Positions 17,346-26,428 of a stretch of 64,000 nt of DNA are shown piece by piece. Source of the DNA: Mycetohabitans sp. B8 (lineage in GTDB: Bacteria; Pseudomonadota; Gammaproteobacteria; Burkholderiales; Burkholderiaceae); NCBI RefSeq assembly GCF_021991875.1, contig NZ_JAHLKR010000008.1, forward strand, positions 62,001 to 126,000. The letters run 5' to 3'. The first letter of the stretch is position 1; every line of letters starts with the position of its first letter. A program made the translations under genes and the position numbers. The notes under the pieces were generated by a model. That model was not told the DNA's origin. It did no database searches and worked only from the letters and a program-made list of their open reading frames with translations.

Positions 17346-18257
17346 GTGCTGATCCATCCGAATTTTGACCCCGTCGCGATCCATCTCGGTCCGCTCGCGG
17401 TGCGCTGGTACGGGTTGATGTACCTGGTCGCGTTCATCGCAGCGATCGTTGTCGGCCGGTTGCGGCTGCGCTTGCCGCATGTCGCGGCGCAAGGCTGGAC
17501 ATTGCGCGACATCGACGACATGCTGTTTTATGGTGTGCTAGGCACGATCCTTGGCGGCCGCCTCGGCTACGTGCTGTTTTACAAAGCCCACTTTTACTTG
17601 GCCCATCCGGTTGACATCTTCAAGGTTTGGGAAGGCGGGATGTCGTTTCACGGTGGCTTCCTCGGCGTGACGCTCGCGATGGTCGTGTTCGCGTACCAAC
17701 GCAACCGCACGTGGCTGCAGGTCACCGATTTTGTCGCACCGATGGTGCCGATAGGGTTGGCAGCCGGCCGGTTCGGCAATTTCATCAACGGCGAGCTGTG
17801 GGGGCGCGTCACGGCGCCCAATGCCCCGTGGGCCATGGGATTCCCCGGCGCAGTCAATGAAGATCTGGGGTGGCTCGCGTCGCATCCGCTGCAAGCCGCG
17901 CAATGGCACTTGCTGGAAGTGTTCCAGCGCTACCCTATGCTGCCGCGCCACCCGTCTCAGCTTTATGAGATCGCGCTGGAGGGCGGTGTGCTGTTCGTCG
18001 TGCTCTGGTGCTTCGCACGCAAGCCGCGTCCGGTCGGCGCCGCCTCGGCGCTCTTCCTGCTCGGCTATGGTATGGCGCGCTTTACGGTCGAGTTCGCGCG
18101 CGAGCCGGACGACTTTCTCGGATTGCTCGCGTTCAATCTGTCGATGGGGCAGTGGCTTTCTCTGCCGATGATCGTTGTCGGCGCACTGGTGCTCGTCTGG
18201 TCCTACAGGCGGAATGCCCGTGTGCCCCGCACCCGCTCGGTGGACTCGGCCGGCTGA
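17346..18257 (+). CDS. lgt: Prolipoprotein diacylglyceryl transferase Lgt
   Basis: A 303-residue inner-membrane enzyme that transfers diacylglycerol from phosphatidylglycerol to the lipobox cysteine of prolipoproteins. The family signature [14 protein letters not shown] is at residues 141-154, and the essential His is in SFHGG (His102). Several membrane helices and a terminal R-x-H-P-S-Q-L-Y-E segment are visible. The start is a GTG ([12 protein letters not shown]). Confidence 0.95.
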   Translation: MLIHPNFDPVAIHLGPLAVRWYGLMYLVAFIAAIVVGRLRLRLPHVAAQGWTLRDIDDMLFYGVLGTILGGRLGYVLFYKAHFYLAHPVDIFKVWEGGMSFHGGFLGVTLAMVVFAYQRNRTWLQVTDFVAPMVPIGLAAGRFGNFINGELWGRVTAPNAPWAMGFPGAVNEDLGWLASHPLQAAQWHLLEVFQRYPMLPRHPSQLYEIALEGGVLFVVLWCFARKPRPVGAASALFLLGYGMARFTVEFAREPDDFLGLLAFNLSMGQWLSLPMIVVGALVLVWSYRRNARVPRTRSVDSAG

Positions 18258-18353
18258 TGCACGCTGCGCACAGCGCACGCTCGTGTGTCGGCGCCCGCGA
18301 CACGCGTGCGCAGCGGGGGCGGGTAGCGGCCGGCTGACGATGATACGTCAGCA

Positions 18354-19118
18354 TCAACGCGTCATCTGGATCGAACCGGATACGTCGACCGTTACCGTGC
18401 TTTTGCCCGCCTCGATCGGCAACGGCGCTGCGGCCTTCGCATCGGCCCTCGTGGCCGTGGCCATCATCATGAATGGCCGCGGGCTACTGCCGGCTCCCTG
18501 GTGAATGTGCACTTCCCGAATCGTATAGCCACCATAGCCGAACGCCTGCGCGGCGGCTTGCGCCTGGTCGCGGAACGCCGCAATGGCACCCGAGGTCAGC
18601 TGGGTTTCCGCGTCGCGGCGCGCCTCCGGTGATAACGAGAACGCCACATTGTCCACTTGCATCGTGTTGCTCAACTGGCCCGCGAGCCGCGACGCGGCAC
18701 CAAAGTCGCGCGACTCGAGCACGATCTCGGTGCGACCGCGCCAGGCGGCGATCTTGCCGTCGCGGTTAGTCGACGGATAGATGGTGAAGGCGCCGGTTTG
18801 CACGGTTACCTTGCCGTCGCTCCGCGCTTGCCGCAGCGCATCGTCGGCGCGCTTGTTCAGTGCTCGGGTCAGGGTGGCGGCATCCTGGCTTTCCTGCTCA
18901 TAGAACAGCGTGATACGCACGACGTCCTCTTGCACGTCGATGCTTCGCTCGGCGCTTAGCGATAGCACGCCGGACGGCGGTGCCACTAGCGCGGCCTGCG
19001 CAAGCGCGGCGCCGGGCGCTAGGCTCAGCGTCAGCGGAACACTTGCAAGCGCACATGCGGCCGCGATGCCGCGCATCCGACGCGCGACGCGCCGCGAGGG
19101 TATGGATTGACTCATCAT
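18354..19118 (-). CDS. Secreted SIMPL-domain (DUF541) protein
   Basis: A 254-residue protein with a cleavable signal peptide (basic start, hydrophobic core to about residue 40, ALAQAALV). The rest is a SIMPL/DUF541 domain with LSLSAERSIDVQEDVVRITL and a C-terminal VTVDVSGSIQM. Homologues such as YggE are periplasmic proteins linked to oxidative stress; the mechanism is unknown. GGGAG lies upstream of the ATG pair at 19118/19115. It converges with lgt. Confidence 0.87.
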   Translation of the reverse strand: MMSQSIPSRRVARRMRGIAAACALASVPLTLSLAPGAALAQAALVAPPSGVLSLSAERSIDVQEDVVRITLFYEQESQDAATLTRALNKRADDALRQARSDGKVTVQTGAFTIYPSTNRDGKIAAWRGRTEIVLESRDFGAASRLAGQLSNTMQVDNVAFSLSPEARRDAETQLTSGAIAAFRDQAQAAAQAFGYGGYTIREVHIHQGAGSSPRPFMMMATATRADAKAAAPLPIEAGKSTVTVDVSGSIQMTR

Positions 19119-19269
19119 TCTTGGGCTCCCAACGAGGTTGTCGGCTCCATCGCGATACGCGTGGCGGACCGTGCCCTATTAGTTGAGCGTGCGCGATGCA
19201 AAGTTCCACGAAACGAAGGCGGGGTCGTACCGCGCCGATTTTGAGCGGGTGTGGCGCGTCGCGATTTCG

Positions 19270-19737
19270 CTATCCGGTCTCAACCAGCGTGTCGGTGATA
19301 TAGCGCCATTGATCGGGCGTAACCGGTGTGATCGACAGACGGTTGCCGCGTGCCAGCACCCGCATGTCTGCCAGCGCGGCGTGCGCGCGCAGCTCGCCCA
19401 ACGGAATCAGTCGCAGCTTCTTGACGAAGCGCACATCGACCAGGAGCCAACGTGGTGCGTCGCGACGCGACTTGGGATCATAGTAAGGACTCGCGGCATC
19501 GAATTGTGTCGGGTCCGCATACGGGCCGGAGGCGACTTCGGCCAGGCCCGCGATGCCGGGGTCGGCACAACTGCTGTGATAGAACAGCACACCGTCGCCG
19601 GGCTGCATGCCGTCGCGCATGAAATTACGCGCCTGGTAGTTGCGCACGCCGGTCCACGGCAACGTGCGGGTAGGGGACGCAGCGAGATCGTCGATGCTCG
19701 CTTCGTCGGGTTCGGACTTCATTAGCCAGTAGCGCAT
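19270..19737 (-). CDS. EVE domain protein
   Basis: A 155-residue protein starting MRYWLMKSEPDEASIDDL, the hallmark start of EVE (PUA-like) proteins. Conserved WTGVRNYQARNFMRD and VLFYHSSCADPGIAG follow. EVE domains bind modified bases in DNA or RNA, and this stand-alone kind is common and of unknown cellular role. It lies downstream of 6S RNA on the same strand, a gene order often kept in Burkholderia relatives. Confidence 0.9.
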   Translation of the reverse strand: MRYWLMKSEPDEASIDDLAASPTRTLPWTGVRNYQARNFMRDGMQPGDGVLFYHSSCADPGIAGLAEVASGPYADPTQFDAASPYYDPKSRRDAPRWLLVDVRFVKKLRLIPLGELRAHAALADMRVLARGNRLSITPVTPDQWRYITDTLVETG

Positions 19738-19757
19738 CGCCGTGGGACGCTCGAATG

Positions 19758-19788
19758 AAAAACGGCATCGAACCGAAGTTCGATGCCG
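19758..19788 (-). terminator. Rho-independent terminator after 6S RNA
   Basis: An 11-bp stem CGGCATCGAAC / GTTCGATGCCG around a 4-nt loop (19763-19788) is followed on the minus strand by five T. It lies directly after the 6S RNA and before the EVE gene. Confidence 0.85.
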
Positions 19789-19795
19789 CCGAATA

Positions 19796-19976
19796 AGGTC
19801 CCCGCCTTGGCCGCTAGGCCGGCATCCTGAACCTGAGGTTCAGAATTGGTCGCAGTTAGCAGCACTTCGGGTACGTCAGACAGAGTGACGCGCACGCCCA
19901 TGCTACAAATTTCCGCAACCGTGCACATGGCATTGGTTCAAGGAATCTATGACCTTGGCGAACCAGGCAGGGAAGC
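19796..19976 (-). ncRNA. ssrS: 6S RNA
   Basis: The approximately 180-nt segment has the 6S RNA build. A closing stem forms between CCCTGCCTGG (19972-19963) at the 5' side and CCAAGGCGGGG (19810-19800) at the 3' side. Internal arms flank a central bubble near ATAGATTCCTTGAACC, and a 3' part reads CTGCGACC...TTCTGAACCTCAGG. The position just downstream of zapA is where ssrS is found in many proteobacteria. A possible -10 TATACG lies about 20 nt upstream. 6S RNA binds the sigma-70 RNA polymerase holoenzyme in stationary phase. Ends are approximate. Confidence 0.82.
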
Positions 19977-20043
19977 CAAAAAAACGTATAAGCCGTATCG
20001 CTCATGAACCGCAGGCTGCACGAGCAACACAACGTGGCGCAAC

Positions 20044-20364
20044 CTATGCTTGCGTCAGATCATGCTGGCGGATGACTGCCGCGAGCTGATCATTCATGTG
20101 ACGCATTGTACGCTGGATTTCCTCCGCGGGGAATGCCTCGCCGTGCTGCACGCTCTTTTGCAATTGCCGCAGTTCGGAGGCGATCGACAGCGCGGCCATC
20201 ACCGCGATCCGGTCCTGGCCGCGCACGCTGCTTGCGGCGCGGACCTTGTTCATTTCTCGGTCCACGCGCTCGGCCGCTTCGCGCAGCGCGGGCTCGTTTT
20301 CGGGTGAGGTGGCGAGTCGGTACGATTGGCCGAGGATCGACACTTCGATCTGTTTTGTCGTCAT
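20044..20364 (-). CDS. zapA: Cell division protein ZapA
   Basis: A 106-residue protein starting MTTKQIEVSILGQSYRLA, the ZapA N-terminus, with a globular head and a C-terminal coiled coil (about 60-100). It bundles FtsZ at the division ring. Its ATG overlaps the stop of the upstream coiled-coil gene by four bases. Downstream is 6S RNA. Confidence 0.92.
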   Translation of the reverse strand: MTTKQIEVSILGQSYRLATSPENEPALREAAERVDREMNKVRAASSVRGQDRIAVMAALSIASELRQLQKSVQHGEAFPAEEIQRTMRHMNDQLAAVIRQHDLTQA

Positions 20365-20711
20365 GCGCTTTCTCCTTGGCGCTCGTCCCCGGACGCGGGC
20401 GACGGTATGTCACCGGATTGCGATGGCTGCACGTCGAGCGGGGGATTCGGCAGTCGCGTGTGTGGCAGTTTTTCCAGGATCGCGTTCAAGCGGACCTGAG
20501 CATCGTCGATCTTCGCGGACAACGTGTCGCGTTCGATGCGCAGCGCGTCGCGCTCGCGCTGCGCCTGCTCGAGTTGTGCCTGCAGCGCGTCGCGTTGCGC
20601 ACGTGTGGCCTCGAGTTGCTGCTCGACGGCTAGCCGCGCTTGACGGTTCCGGTCGCTGATCTCGACCAGTCGACCGATGTTCTGGGACAAATTTTCAAGT
20701 TCGGTAAGCAT
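20361..20711 (-). CDS. ZapB-like / DUF904 coiled-coil protein
   Basis: A 116-residue protein, mostly a single coiled coil (residues 1-80: LENLSQNIGRLVEISDRN then a Q/R/A/L-rich heptad stretch), with a proline- and serine-rich tail. Position directly before zapA with overlapping stop and start codons, and the coiled coil, fit the ZapB/TIGR02449 family that works with ZapA at the Z ring. Sequence conservation in this group is low, so the name rests mainly on context. Confidence 0.8.
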   Translation of the reverse strand: MLTELENLSQNIGRLVEISDRNRQARLAVEQQLEATRAQRDALQAQLEQAQRERDALRIERDTLSAKIDDAQVRLNAILEKLPHTRLPNPPLDVQPSQSGDIPSPASGDERQGESA

Positions 20712-20847
20712 CGTGGCGTCCTCTGCAGAACCAGCATTTTAGCGCGGTTCGGGTGGCATTCGACGCCCGAGCTCGTATCCAGACGTAACAGTGGCGTGTT
20801 CCGGTCATTGACGCCCCGCATGGCGCTACCTACACTTGCGGCACTTT

Positions 20848-21072
20848 CGGTGCCCATGCGCACGGTTCTCGCGCGCGGGGTTAACGGGAAACAGGGAGCG
20901 AAGTTCGCCACGAACCGGCCAACCTGTGCTGTCCCCGCAACGGTAAGCGACCCGCTTTTTTGCACATCGAACTGCCCACCGCCGCATGCGCTAGCGTGCA
21001 GCGGTGCGTGCCACTGCGCGTGGAGCGTGGGAAGGCCGGGCCGATGCGTCGCCAGCCCGGATACCGGCCGAG
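20848..21072 (+). promoter_or_regulatory. Cobalamin riboswitch
   Basis: The leader of btuB has the ordered conserved elements of the adenosylcobalamin riboswitch. GGTTAACGGGAAACAGGG is near 20879-20896. The B12 box region TGTGCTGTCCCCGCAACGG is near 20933 with GTAAGCGACC just after. GGAAGGCCGGGCCGATGCG follows, then GCCAGCCCGGATACCGGCC near 21051-21069. It lies about 105 bp before the btuB ATG. Cobalamin binding is expected to repress btuB and probably the following btuCD. Confidence 0.95.
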
Positions 21073-21177
21073 AGCGCGAAGCGCATGGCGTGGCGGTGGA
21101 TTGCCGCGCCGCGCTTCATAGTAGCGCGTGACCCGCGGGGGACGGGCATCGCGCAGTCGCACAACAAGGAAAACACT

Positions 21178-23241
21178 ATGCGTACGCCTATTGCAGCGGC
21201 AGCGCTGCTCGCGTTCGCCAGCTTGCCGCACGTGGCCATGGCGCAGCTTGCCCAGACCATTGACAATGACCGCCGGACAGGTGCGCGCGCCGACAGCGAC
21301 CTCGGCTCTGCCACGCGCTTCGGCATGGCGGCTAACCTCGACCCAGCGAAGAATGCCGGCACTGCGGCGGACATCAGCATTGCGACGCACACCGACACTG
21401 CGGCGAACGCCGGCACTGCTGTGAGCACCGGCGTCCCGGCAACCGAAACCCGGCTTGGCGCCGGCGATGACGCAGCACGGCGCGGTGCGCTGTTGCCGAT
21501 CGTGGTGACCGCCGCGCGCAATGCGCAAGCATTACCGGACACGCTGCCGCAAACGACGCTGTTTGATCGGCGCGCCATCGAGGACAGCAGCGCAACGGAT
21601 CTGGCCGGGCTGCTTCAACTTGCGCCGGGTGTGCAGATTACCCGCAACGGCGGCGCGGGCCAGACGGCGGGGCTATTCATGCGCGGCGCGTCGATCGCGC
21701 AGACATTGGTGATGATCGACGGCGTGCGCGTGGACTCTGCGTCGCTGGGCGCGACGCAAATCGCTCAGATTCCACTGGATCAGGTCGAGCGCGTCGAGGT
21801 CGTCAACGGCAATGTGTCGGCGCTGTATGGATCGAGTGCGATTGGTGGCGTCGTGCAGGTATTCACGCGTGACGGCGGCACCCATCCGCCGCGCTTCACG
21901 TTGGATGGCGAGTATGGCAGCTATCACACGCAGCGCCAGCATGCGGGCGTGAACGGGGCGCTCGACGCGGCCGGCGCGACAACGTTCAGCGTTGATGCGT
22001 CGCGCATGAAGACCGATGGGTTCTCTTCGATCGATTCGAACCGGGTTCCGGTGAATCCGAATGCGAACGGCACGTTCAACGAGAGCGTGAGCGCGTCGCT
22101 AAAGCACCGCTTCACTCCGGGCTGGGACGCGGGTATCCGCTACTTTCAATCATTGTCGAAGACGAGTTTCGACAATCCGTTCGGCATGCCAACTGACTTG
22201 AACGACGAACGAGATCGCGTCGGGCAAGTATCGGTATTCGTCAACGGCAGCCTGACTGAGCGTTGGAACACGCATCTGAATGTTGCGCAGGGCACCGACC
22301 GCTCGCAGATCCTGGCGAACGGGCGGCAGACTAGCCGCTACGACACGACGAACGACCAACTGGACTGGCAGAACGACTATGCGATCGCCGCTGGCCACAA
22401 GCTGGTGTTCGGCTACCAGCACGTCAATCAGGACCTGGACGCATCGGGCTTCACCACGCCCGCTCGGCGTGTGAATTCCGGCTACGCCGGCTACAACGGC
22501 GAGCTGGGCCGCAACGAAGTGCAACTGAATCTGCGGCGCGACCAGTATTCGGATTTCGGCGGCGCCAACAGCTACTTCATCGGCTATGGCTACCGATTCA
22601 CCGATCACTGGAAAGCCATCGTCAATTATTCCGATGCATTTCGCGCACCGACTTTCGACGACCTGTACTTTCCTTTTTCCGGCGATCCGAGCTTGAAACC
22701 GGAGCAGGCGCATTCGCTTGAAGCGGCGTTGCAATACGCGTCGCCGGCGCTGGGTGTGACGCGCGTCACCGCGTTCCAGACCCGCTATCGGAATTTGATC
22801 CAGTATGCGCTGGCGGGCAATGGGCTGTATGTTGCGCAGAACGTGGGTCGTGCAAAAGTCCAGGGTATCGAAGCCTCATGGTCGGGCCATGTGGGCCGTA
22901 CCGACGTGCGCGCCAGCTTCACGTTCCAGAACCCCGTCGATGAGGTGTCGGTCCGGGATTTGATGCGGCGGCCACGTCGCTTTGCCACCGTGTTGGCGAA
23001 CCACAGCTTCGGCGGTTGGCGGATCGGTGGACAATGGCTGTTGACCGGTGCGCGCCACGACAACGGCCAGCCGCTGGGCGGACATGGCGTGGTCAATCTG
23101 AGTGCCCGATACAATATCACCCAGTCATGGTATGTCGCGGCGCGCGTCGAAAACCTGTTTGATAAGGACTATGAGACGCTCTATACATACAACACGCCAA
23201 AGCGTGGCGCGTATCTCACGCTGGGTTGGCAGCAGCAATAG
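21178..23241 (+). CDS. btuB: TonB-dependent vitamin B12 receptor BtuB
   Basis: A 687-residue outer-membrane receptor. A signal peptide (to about residue 22, VAMAQ) is followed by an unusual spacer of about 80 low-complexity residues made partly of 6-residue repeats. Then come a TonB box-like PIVVTAARN, a plug domain (with LQLAPGVQITRNGGAGQTAG and RVEVVNGNVSALYGSSAIGG) and a 22-strand barrel ending in an aromatic-rich strand (AYLTLGWQQQ). The cobalamin riboswitch upstream and btuC-btuD downstream indicate corrinoid uptake. The frame is open upstream, but the ATG after ACACT at 21178 begins a proper signal peptide. Confidence 0.93.
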   Translation: MRTPIAAAALLAFASLPHVAMAQLAQTIDNDRRTGARADSDLGSATRFGMAANLDPAKNAGTAADISIATHTDTAANAGTAVSTGVPATETRLGAGDDAARRGALLPIVVTAARNAQALPDTLPQTTLFDRRAIEDSSATDLAGLLQLAPGVQITRNGGAGQTAGLFMRGASIAQTLVMIDGVRVDSASLGATQIAQIPLDQVERVEVVNGNVSALYGSSAIGGVVQVFTRDGGTHPPRFTLDGEYGSYHTQRQHAGVNGALDAAGATTFSVDASRMKTDGFSSIDSNRVPVNPNANGTFNESVSASLKHRFTPGWDAGIRYFQSLSKTSFDNPFGMPTDLNDERDRVGQVSVFVNGSLTERWNTHLNVAQGTDRSQILANGRQTSRYDTTNDQLDWQNDYAIAAGHKLVFGYQHVNQDLDASGFTTPARRVNSGYAGYNGELGRNEVQLNLRRDQYSDFGGANSYFIGYGYRFTDHWKAIVNYSDAFRAPTFDDLYFPFSGDPSLKPEQAHSLEAALQYASPALGVTRVTAFQTRYRNLIQYALAGNGLYVAQNVGRAKVQGIEASWSGHVGRTDVRASFTFQNPVDEVSVRDLMRRPRRFATVLANHSFGGWRIGGQWLLTGARHDNGQPLGGHGVVNLSARYNITQSWYVAARVENLFDKDYETLYTYNTPKRGAYLTLGWQQQ
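21311..21418 (+). repeat. 18-bp tandem repeats inside btuB
   Basis: Four clear 18-bp units start at 21347, 21365, 21383 and 21401 (for example CGGCGAACGCCGGCACTG). Two more degenerate ones lie at 21311 and 21329. They encode a six-residue period in the spacer between signal peptide and TonB box, such as AKNAGT, AADISI, ATHTDT, AANAGT. Confidence 0.85.
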
Positions 23242-23258
23242 CACGGGGCGCGCGAGCC

Positions 23259-24281
23259 ATGGACGCGGGGCCTAGCGGCAGCACCTGCACGATGTCGCCG
23301 CGCCGCGCGGCGGCGATCTGGCTCGCGCTGGCCGCCGTCGCTGGCTTGCTGCTGGTGATCTCGCTTGCCACCGGTAGCGTGCGGATCGCGCCAGCGCGCG
23401 TGCTCGCCGCGTTGGCCGGCAGCCCCGGCTTTGACGCGGATATCGTGCGCGCGCTGCGGCTGCCGCGCTCGCTCGCGGGCTTTGCCTGCGGCGCGCTGCT
23501 GTCGCTGGCCGGTGCGTTGCTGCAGGTGTTGTTGCGCAATCCGCTCGCCGATCCGTACGTGCTCGGCGTATCAGGCGGCGCGGCGGCATTCGCGGTGGCC
23601 GCGATGTTGCTGGGCGTGCCGTGGTGGGGCACGCAGTTGGCCGCGTTCGCCGGCTCGCTGGCGGCGATGGGCATCGTGTTCGGCCTGGCGCGCCGCGCGT
23701 TGTGGCTGGGTGAGCTGCGCGACGCATCGCCACGGCTGCTGCTGACCGGCGTCGTCGTGGCCGCGGGCTTCAGTGCGGTCACCGCGTTCATGATGACGAT
23801 CAGCCCCGAACGCGCATTGCGCGGCATCGTGTTCTGGCTGCAAGGCGACTTGAACGGCGCCGGCATGCCGTGGTTCGCGTTGGCCGTGTTGGCGATGCTG
23901 GTCGCTTTGTGCGTGCCGACCATGCGCCAACTCAATGCGCTGGCCCGCGGTGACCCGTTTGCGCAGGCGCTGGGCGTGCCGGTCGTCGCGTTGCGCGCGC
24001 GCGTCTATGTGATGGCGTCGCTGGCTGCGGCGGCGGCCGTCACCACGGCCGGCACGCTCGGCTTTGTCGGTCTGGTGGTGCCGCATTTAGTGCGGCTGGC
24101 GTGGGGCAACGACCAGCGTATGCTGGTGCCCGCGTCGATGCTCGGCGGTGGCGCTGCCGTGATGGGTGCGGACCTGGCCGCGCGCAGTGCATTCGCGCCG
24201 ACGCAATTGCCAGTGGGCGTGGTGACCGCATTGGTCGGTGTGCCGCTATTCCTCTGGATGCTGTTGGGGCGCAAGCGATGA
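23259..24281 (+). CDS. btuC: Cobalamin ABC transporter permease (FecCD/BtuC family)
   Basis: A 340-residue FecCD-type permease with about nine to ten membrane helices. Conserved stretches include RLPRSLAGFACGALLSLAGA, NPLADPYVLGVSGGAA and LGFVGLVVPHLVRL. It would move corrinoid from BtuF through the inner membrane. ATG 23259 is used; ATG 23292 is a shorter option. The stop overlaps the ATG of the ATPase gene (ATGA). Riboswitch and btuB just upstream point to vitamin B12 rather than a siderophore. Confidence 0.9.
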   Translation: MDAGPSGSTCTMSPRRAAAIWLALAAVAGLLLVISLATGSVRIAPARVLAALAGSPGFDADIVRALRLPRSLAGFACGALLSLAGALLQVLLRNPLADPYVLGVSGGAAAFAVAAMLLGVPWWGTQLAAFAGSLAAMGIVFGLARRALWLGELRDASPRLLLTGVVVAAGFSAVTAFMMTISPERALRGIVFWLQGDLNGAGMPWFALAVLAMLVALCVPTMRQLNALARGDPFAQALGVPVVALRARVYVMASLAAAAAVTTAGTLGFVGLVVPHLVRLAWGNDQRMLVPASMLGGGAAVMGADLAARSAFAPTQLPVGVVTALVGVPLFLWMLLGRKR

Positions 24282-25129
24282 ATCGGACGGGCGTGCCGGG
24301 GCCGGCGCTGTTGAGCGTACAGGCACTGACGCTGCAGGTGGGCGGTCGCACGTTGCTCGACACGCTGTCGCAGCGCTTCGAACCCGGCGAACTGTGGTGC
24401 ATTGCCGGACCGAACGGCGCCGGCAAGTCAACCTTGTTGATGACCCTCGCCGGATTGCGTGTGCCCACGCACGGCAGCGTCGCATTCGATGGCGTGCCGC
24501 TCACCCGGTGGCCAGTCCATCGGCTCGCGCGGCATCGTGCGTGGATGACCCAGCAGCTTCACGATGCGTTCAGCGCAACGGTACTCGATACGGTACTGCT
24601 GGCACGCTATCCCCACCTGTCGGGCTGGGGCTGGGAGCGCGACGTGGATCGCGCCGCAGCCTATGACGCGCTAGCGGCGGTTGGCCTGGCCGAGTTTGCC
24701 GCGCGCGACGTGCTGTCGCTGTCCGGCGGCGAGCGGCAACGTGTGGCCCTTGCCGCCGCCCTCTGCCAGGACGTGCCGCTGCTGTTGTTGGATGAGCCGT
24801 TGGCGCATCTGGATTTGCACCACCAGATCGATGCGGTGACATTGCTGGCGGCATGGGTCGGTGCGGCACCCCGCACTGTGGTGTTCTCATGCCACGATCT
24901 CACGCTGGCACGACGGTTCGCGACGCACGCGTTGTTGATCGACGGGCGGGGGCGCGCGTGGGCCGGGCCCGTGCGTGACGTGCTGACACCGACCCTTGCC
25001 AGTCACGCGTTCGGCTATCCGCTGGTGCTGTTGCGCGACGGCGCGCACGAGGCGCTGATACCCGCGCTGGCGCCGGCTCGGGGCGATGAGCCGGTTGTTT
25101 TGAATGGGCGAGATGACGATGCTCGCTGA
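24278..25129 (+). CDS. btuD: Cobalamin ABC transporter ATPase
   Basis: A 283-residue ATP-binding cassette protein. Walker A is GPNGAGKST (near residue 44), the signature is LSGGERQRVALAAALCQ, and Walker B is LLLLDEPLAHLD with the H-loop His in FSCHDL. It powers BtuC. It overlaps btuC by four bases. The C-terminal 40 residues are variable. Confidence 0.9.
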   Translation: MNRTGVPGPALLSVQALTLQVGGRTLLDTLSQRFEPGELWCIAGPNGAGKSTLLMTLAGLRVPTHGSVAFDGVPLTRWPVHRLARHRAWMTQQLHDAFSATVLDTVLLARYPHLSGWGWERDVDRAAAYDALAAVGLAEFAARDVLSLSGGERQRVALAAALCQDVPLLLLDEPLAHLDLHHQIDAVTLLAAWVGAAPRTVVFSCHDLTLARRFATHALLIDGRGRAWAGPVRDVLTPTLASHAFGYPLVLLRDGAHEALIPALAPARGDEPVVLNGRDDDAR

Positions 25130-25410
25130 GGATGCGTGCGCGGCTCGAGCCCCTCGACCCATCTGGCACCGCGCTGCATATGCCGCTGCCGCGCGCAGCG
25201 GGGCCGCATGGGGTGCAGCCGATGCGGGCCCGCTTCGCGTGATGCTCTGGCACTAGTGCTGGGCATAGCGCCGCGTGCCTGCCTCGACTGACCGTTGGCC
25301 ACCGGTGCGCTGGCCTGGTTGCGCTCGATCTCCCACGGTGACAGCGTCGCGGCGTTGCGCTGCCGAATGTCCACCCCGCTTTTGTGTTGGACGTTGGGCC
25401 GTTGGGACCG
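25130..25410. other. Non-coding stretch between btuD and btuF
   Basis: This 281-bp convergent gap has no confident gene. On the minus strand, 25320-25385 reads as VDIRQRNAATLSPWEIERNQ, which faintly resembles the R-H-x-x-L-x-x-L-S-P-x-x-F-E end of IS3-type transposases. It could be a short insertion sequence remnant, with low certainty. Confidence 0.35.
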
Positions 25411-26424
25411 TTAGGGACGGCGTGAGCCGGCGGGGTTTCGCGACGGGGTGCGCCGGCGGATCTGTTCTAATTCCTGGCACAGTAACGCCGTGGCGTCGGC
25501 CAACCGCGGGCCGGGACGGCTGATCAAGTCCGCGTCGACGGTGAACAAGTTGTCGCGCGAGACTGCGCGCATGCCCGGCCAGCGCCGCCATTCGCGCAGC
25601 GCCGGGTCGCCGCCGCTTGGTTCCGTGGGATGCGCGACCCGGTGCGCCCGCGCAGGTTCCGGCCGCGCGGCAACGATCGCGTCAGGATCGGCGGCGATCA
25701 CCGCTTCGGTCGATACCGTCGGCACCCGTTCGCCCTGTGAGCCGAACAGATTACGTCCGCCGCAGACGGAGATCACGTCGCTAATGATATGCGTGCCGTT
25801 CAGCGTCATCAGCGGGTCATCCCATACCTGGAAAAAAACCGAGACGGGCGGCCGGCTCGCGTAGCGCTGCCGCAGCGCGGCGATACGCGTGTCGAATGCC
25901 CGGGCGGCCTCGCGCGCCTGCGGCGCGGTGCCAAGCAGCGTGCCCAGGCGGATCAGCGTCGAACTGATGTCGGCCAGCCGGCGTGGTTCACTGTAAAACA
26001 GCGGCACGTGTAGCGACTTCAACCGTTCAACCTGGCGTGGTGGATTGCCATGCCACCAGACGACGATCAAATCTGGGTGCGTTGCCGCAATGCGTTCGAG
26101 GTCCAGCGCCGTGTTGCTGCCGATGACCGGTACGTCGCGAGCGGCGCTCGGGTAATCGCTGAAACTAACCGTGCCGACCAGCCGGCTGCCGCCGCCGGCT
26201 GCGTAGATCAGTTCCGTGATGCTGGGCGCTAGGCTCACGACGCGCTGTGCCGGTGCATTCAGTGTCACCCGCGCACCGCTGTCGTCCAACACCTGCACCG
26301 GTGCGGCCGCGCAAGCTACGGGTACGCCGGCGCCCGACAGCGCGAGCAGCAGACTCGCCAACACGCCGCTTGCGCGCCGTGCGCGGCGTCGGGGCGGCAC
26401 GACAGCGGACCAGCGGGCGATCAC
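25411..26424 (-). CDS. btuF: Periplasmic cobalamin-binding protein BtuF
   Basis: A 337-residue substrate-binding protein with a signal peptide (basic start PRRRARRASG, hydrophobic core, then ACAAAPV). The class III binding fold includes QRVVSLAPSITELIYAAGG, a central helix region, VFFQVWDDPLMTLNG and GLRRVSRDN-like segments. The GTG at 26424 is preferred: the upstream frame overlaps a different gene remnant. It is convergent with btuBCD and probably delivers corrinoid to BtuCD. The start codon lies five bases after the end of a truncated thioesterase. Confidence 0.88.
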   Translation of the reverse strand: MIARWSAVVPPRRRARRASGVLASLLLALSGAGVPVACAAAPVQVLDDSGARVTLNAPAQRVVSLAPSITELIYAAGGGSRLVGTVSFSDYPSAARDVPVIGSNTALDLERIAATHPDLIVVWWHGNPPRQVERLKSLHVPLFYSEPRRLADISSTLIRLGTLLGTAPQAREAARAFDTRIAALRQRYASRPPVSVFFQVWDDPLMTLNGTHIISDVISVCGGRNLFGSQGERVPTVSTEAVIAADPDAIVAARPEPARAHRVAHPTEPSGGDPALREWRRWPGMRAVSRDNLFTVDADLISRPGPRLADATALLCQELEQIRRRTPSRNPAGSRRP

Positions 26425-26428
26425 GCCT

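Noticed and set aside
19722-19928. Short minus-strand frame over the zapA-EVE gap
   Set aside because: The region is 6S RNA with a closing stem, arms and terminator; the frame has no protein-like features.
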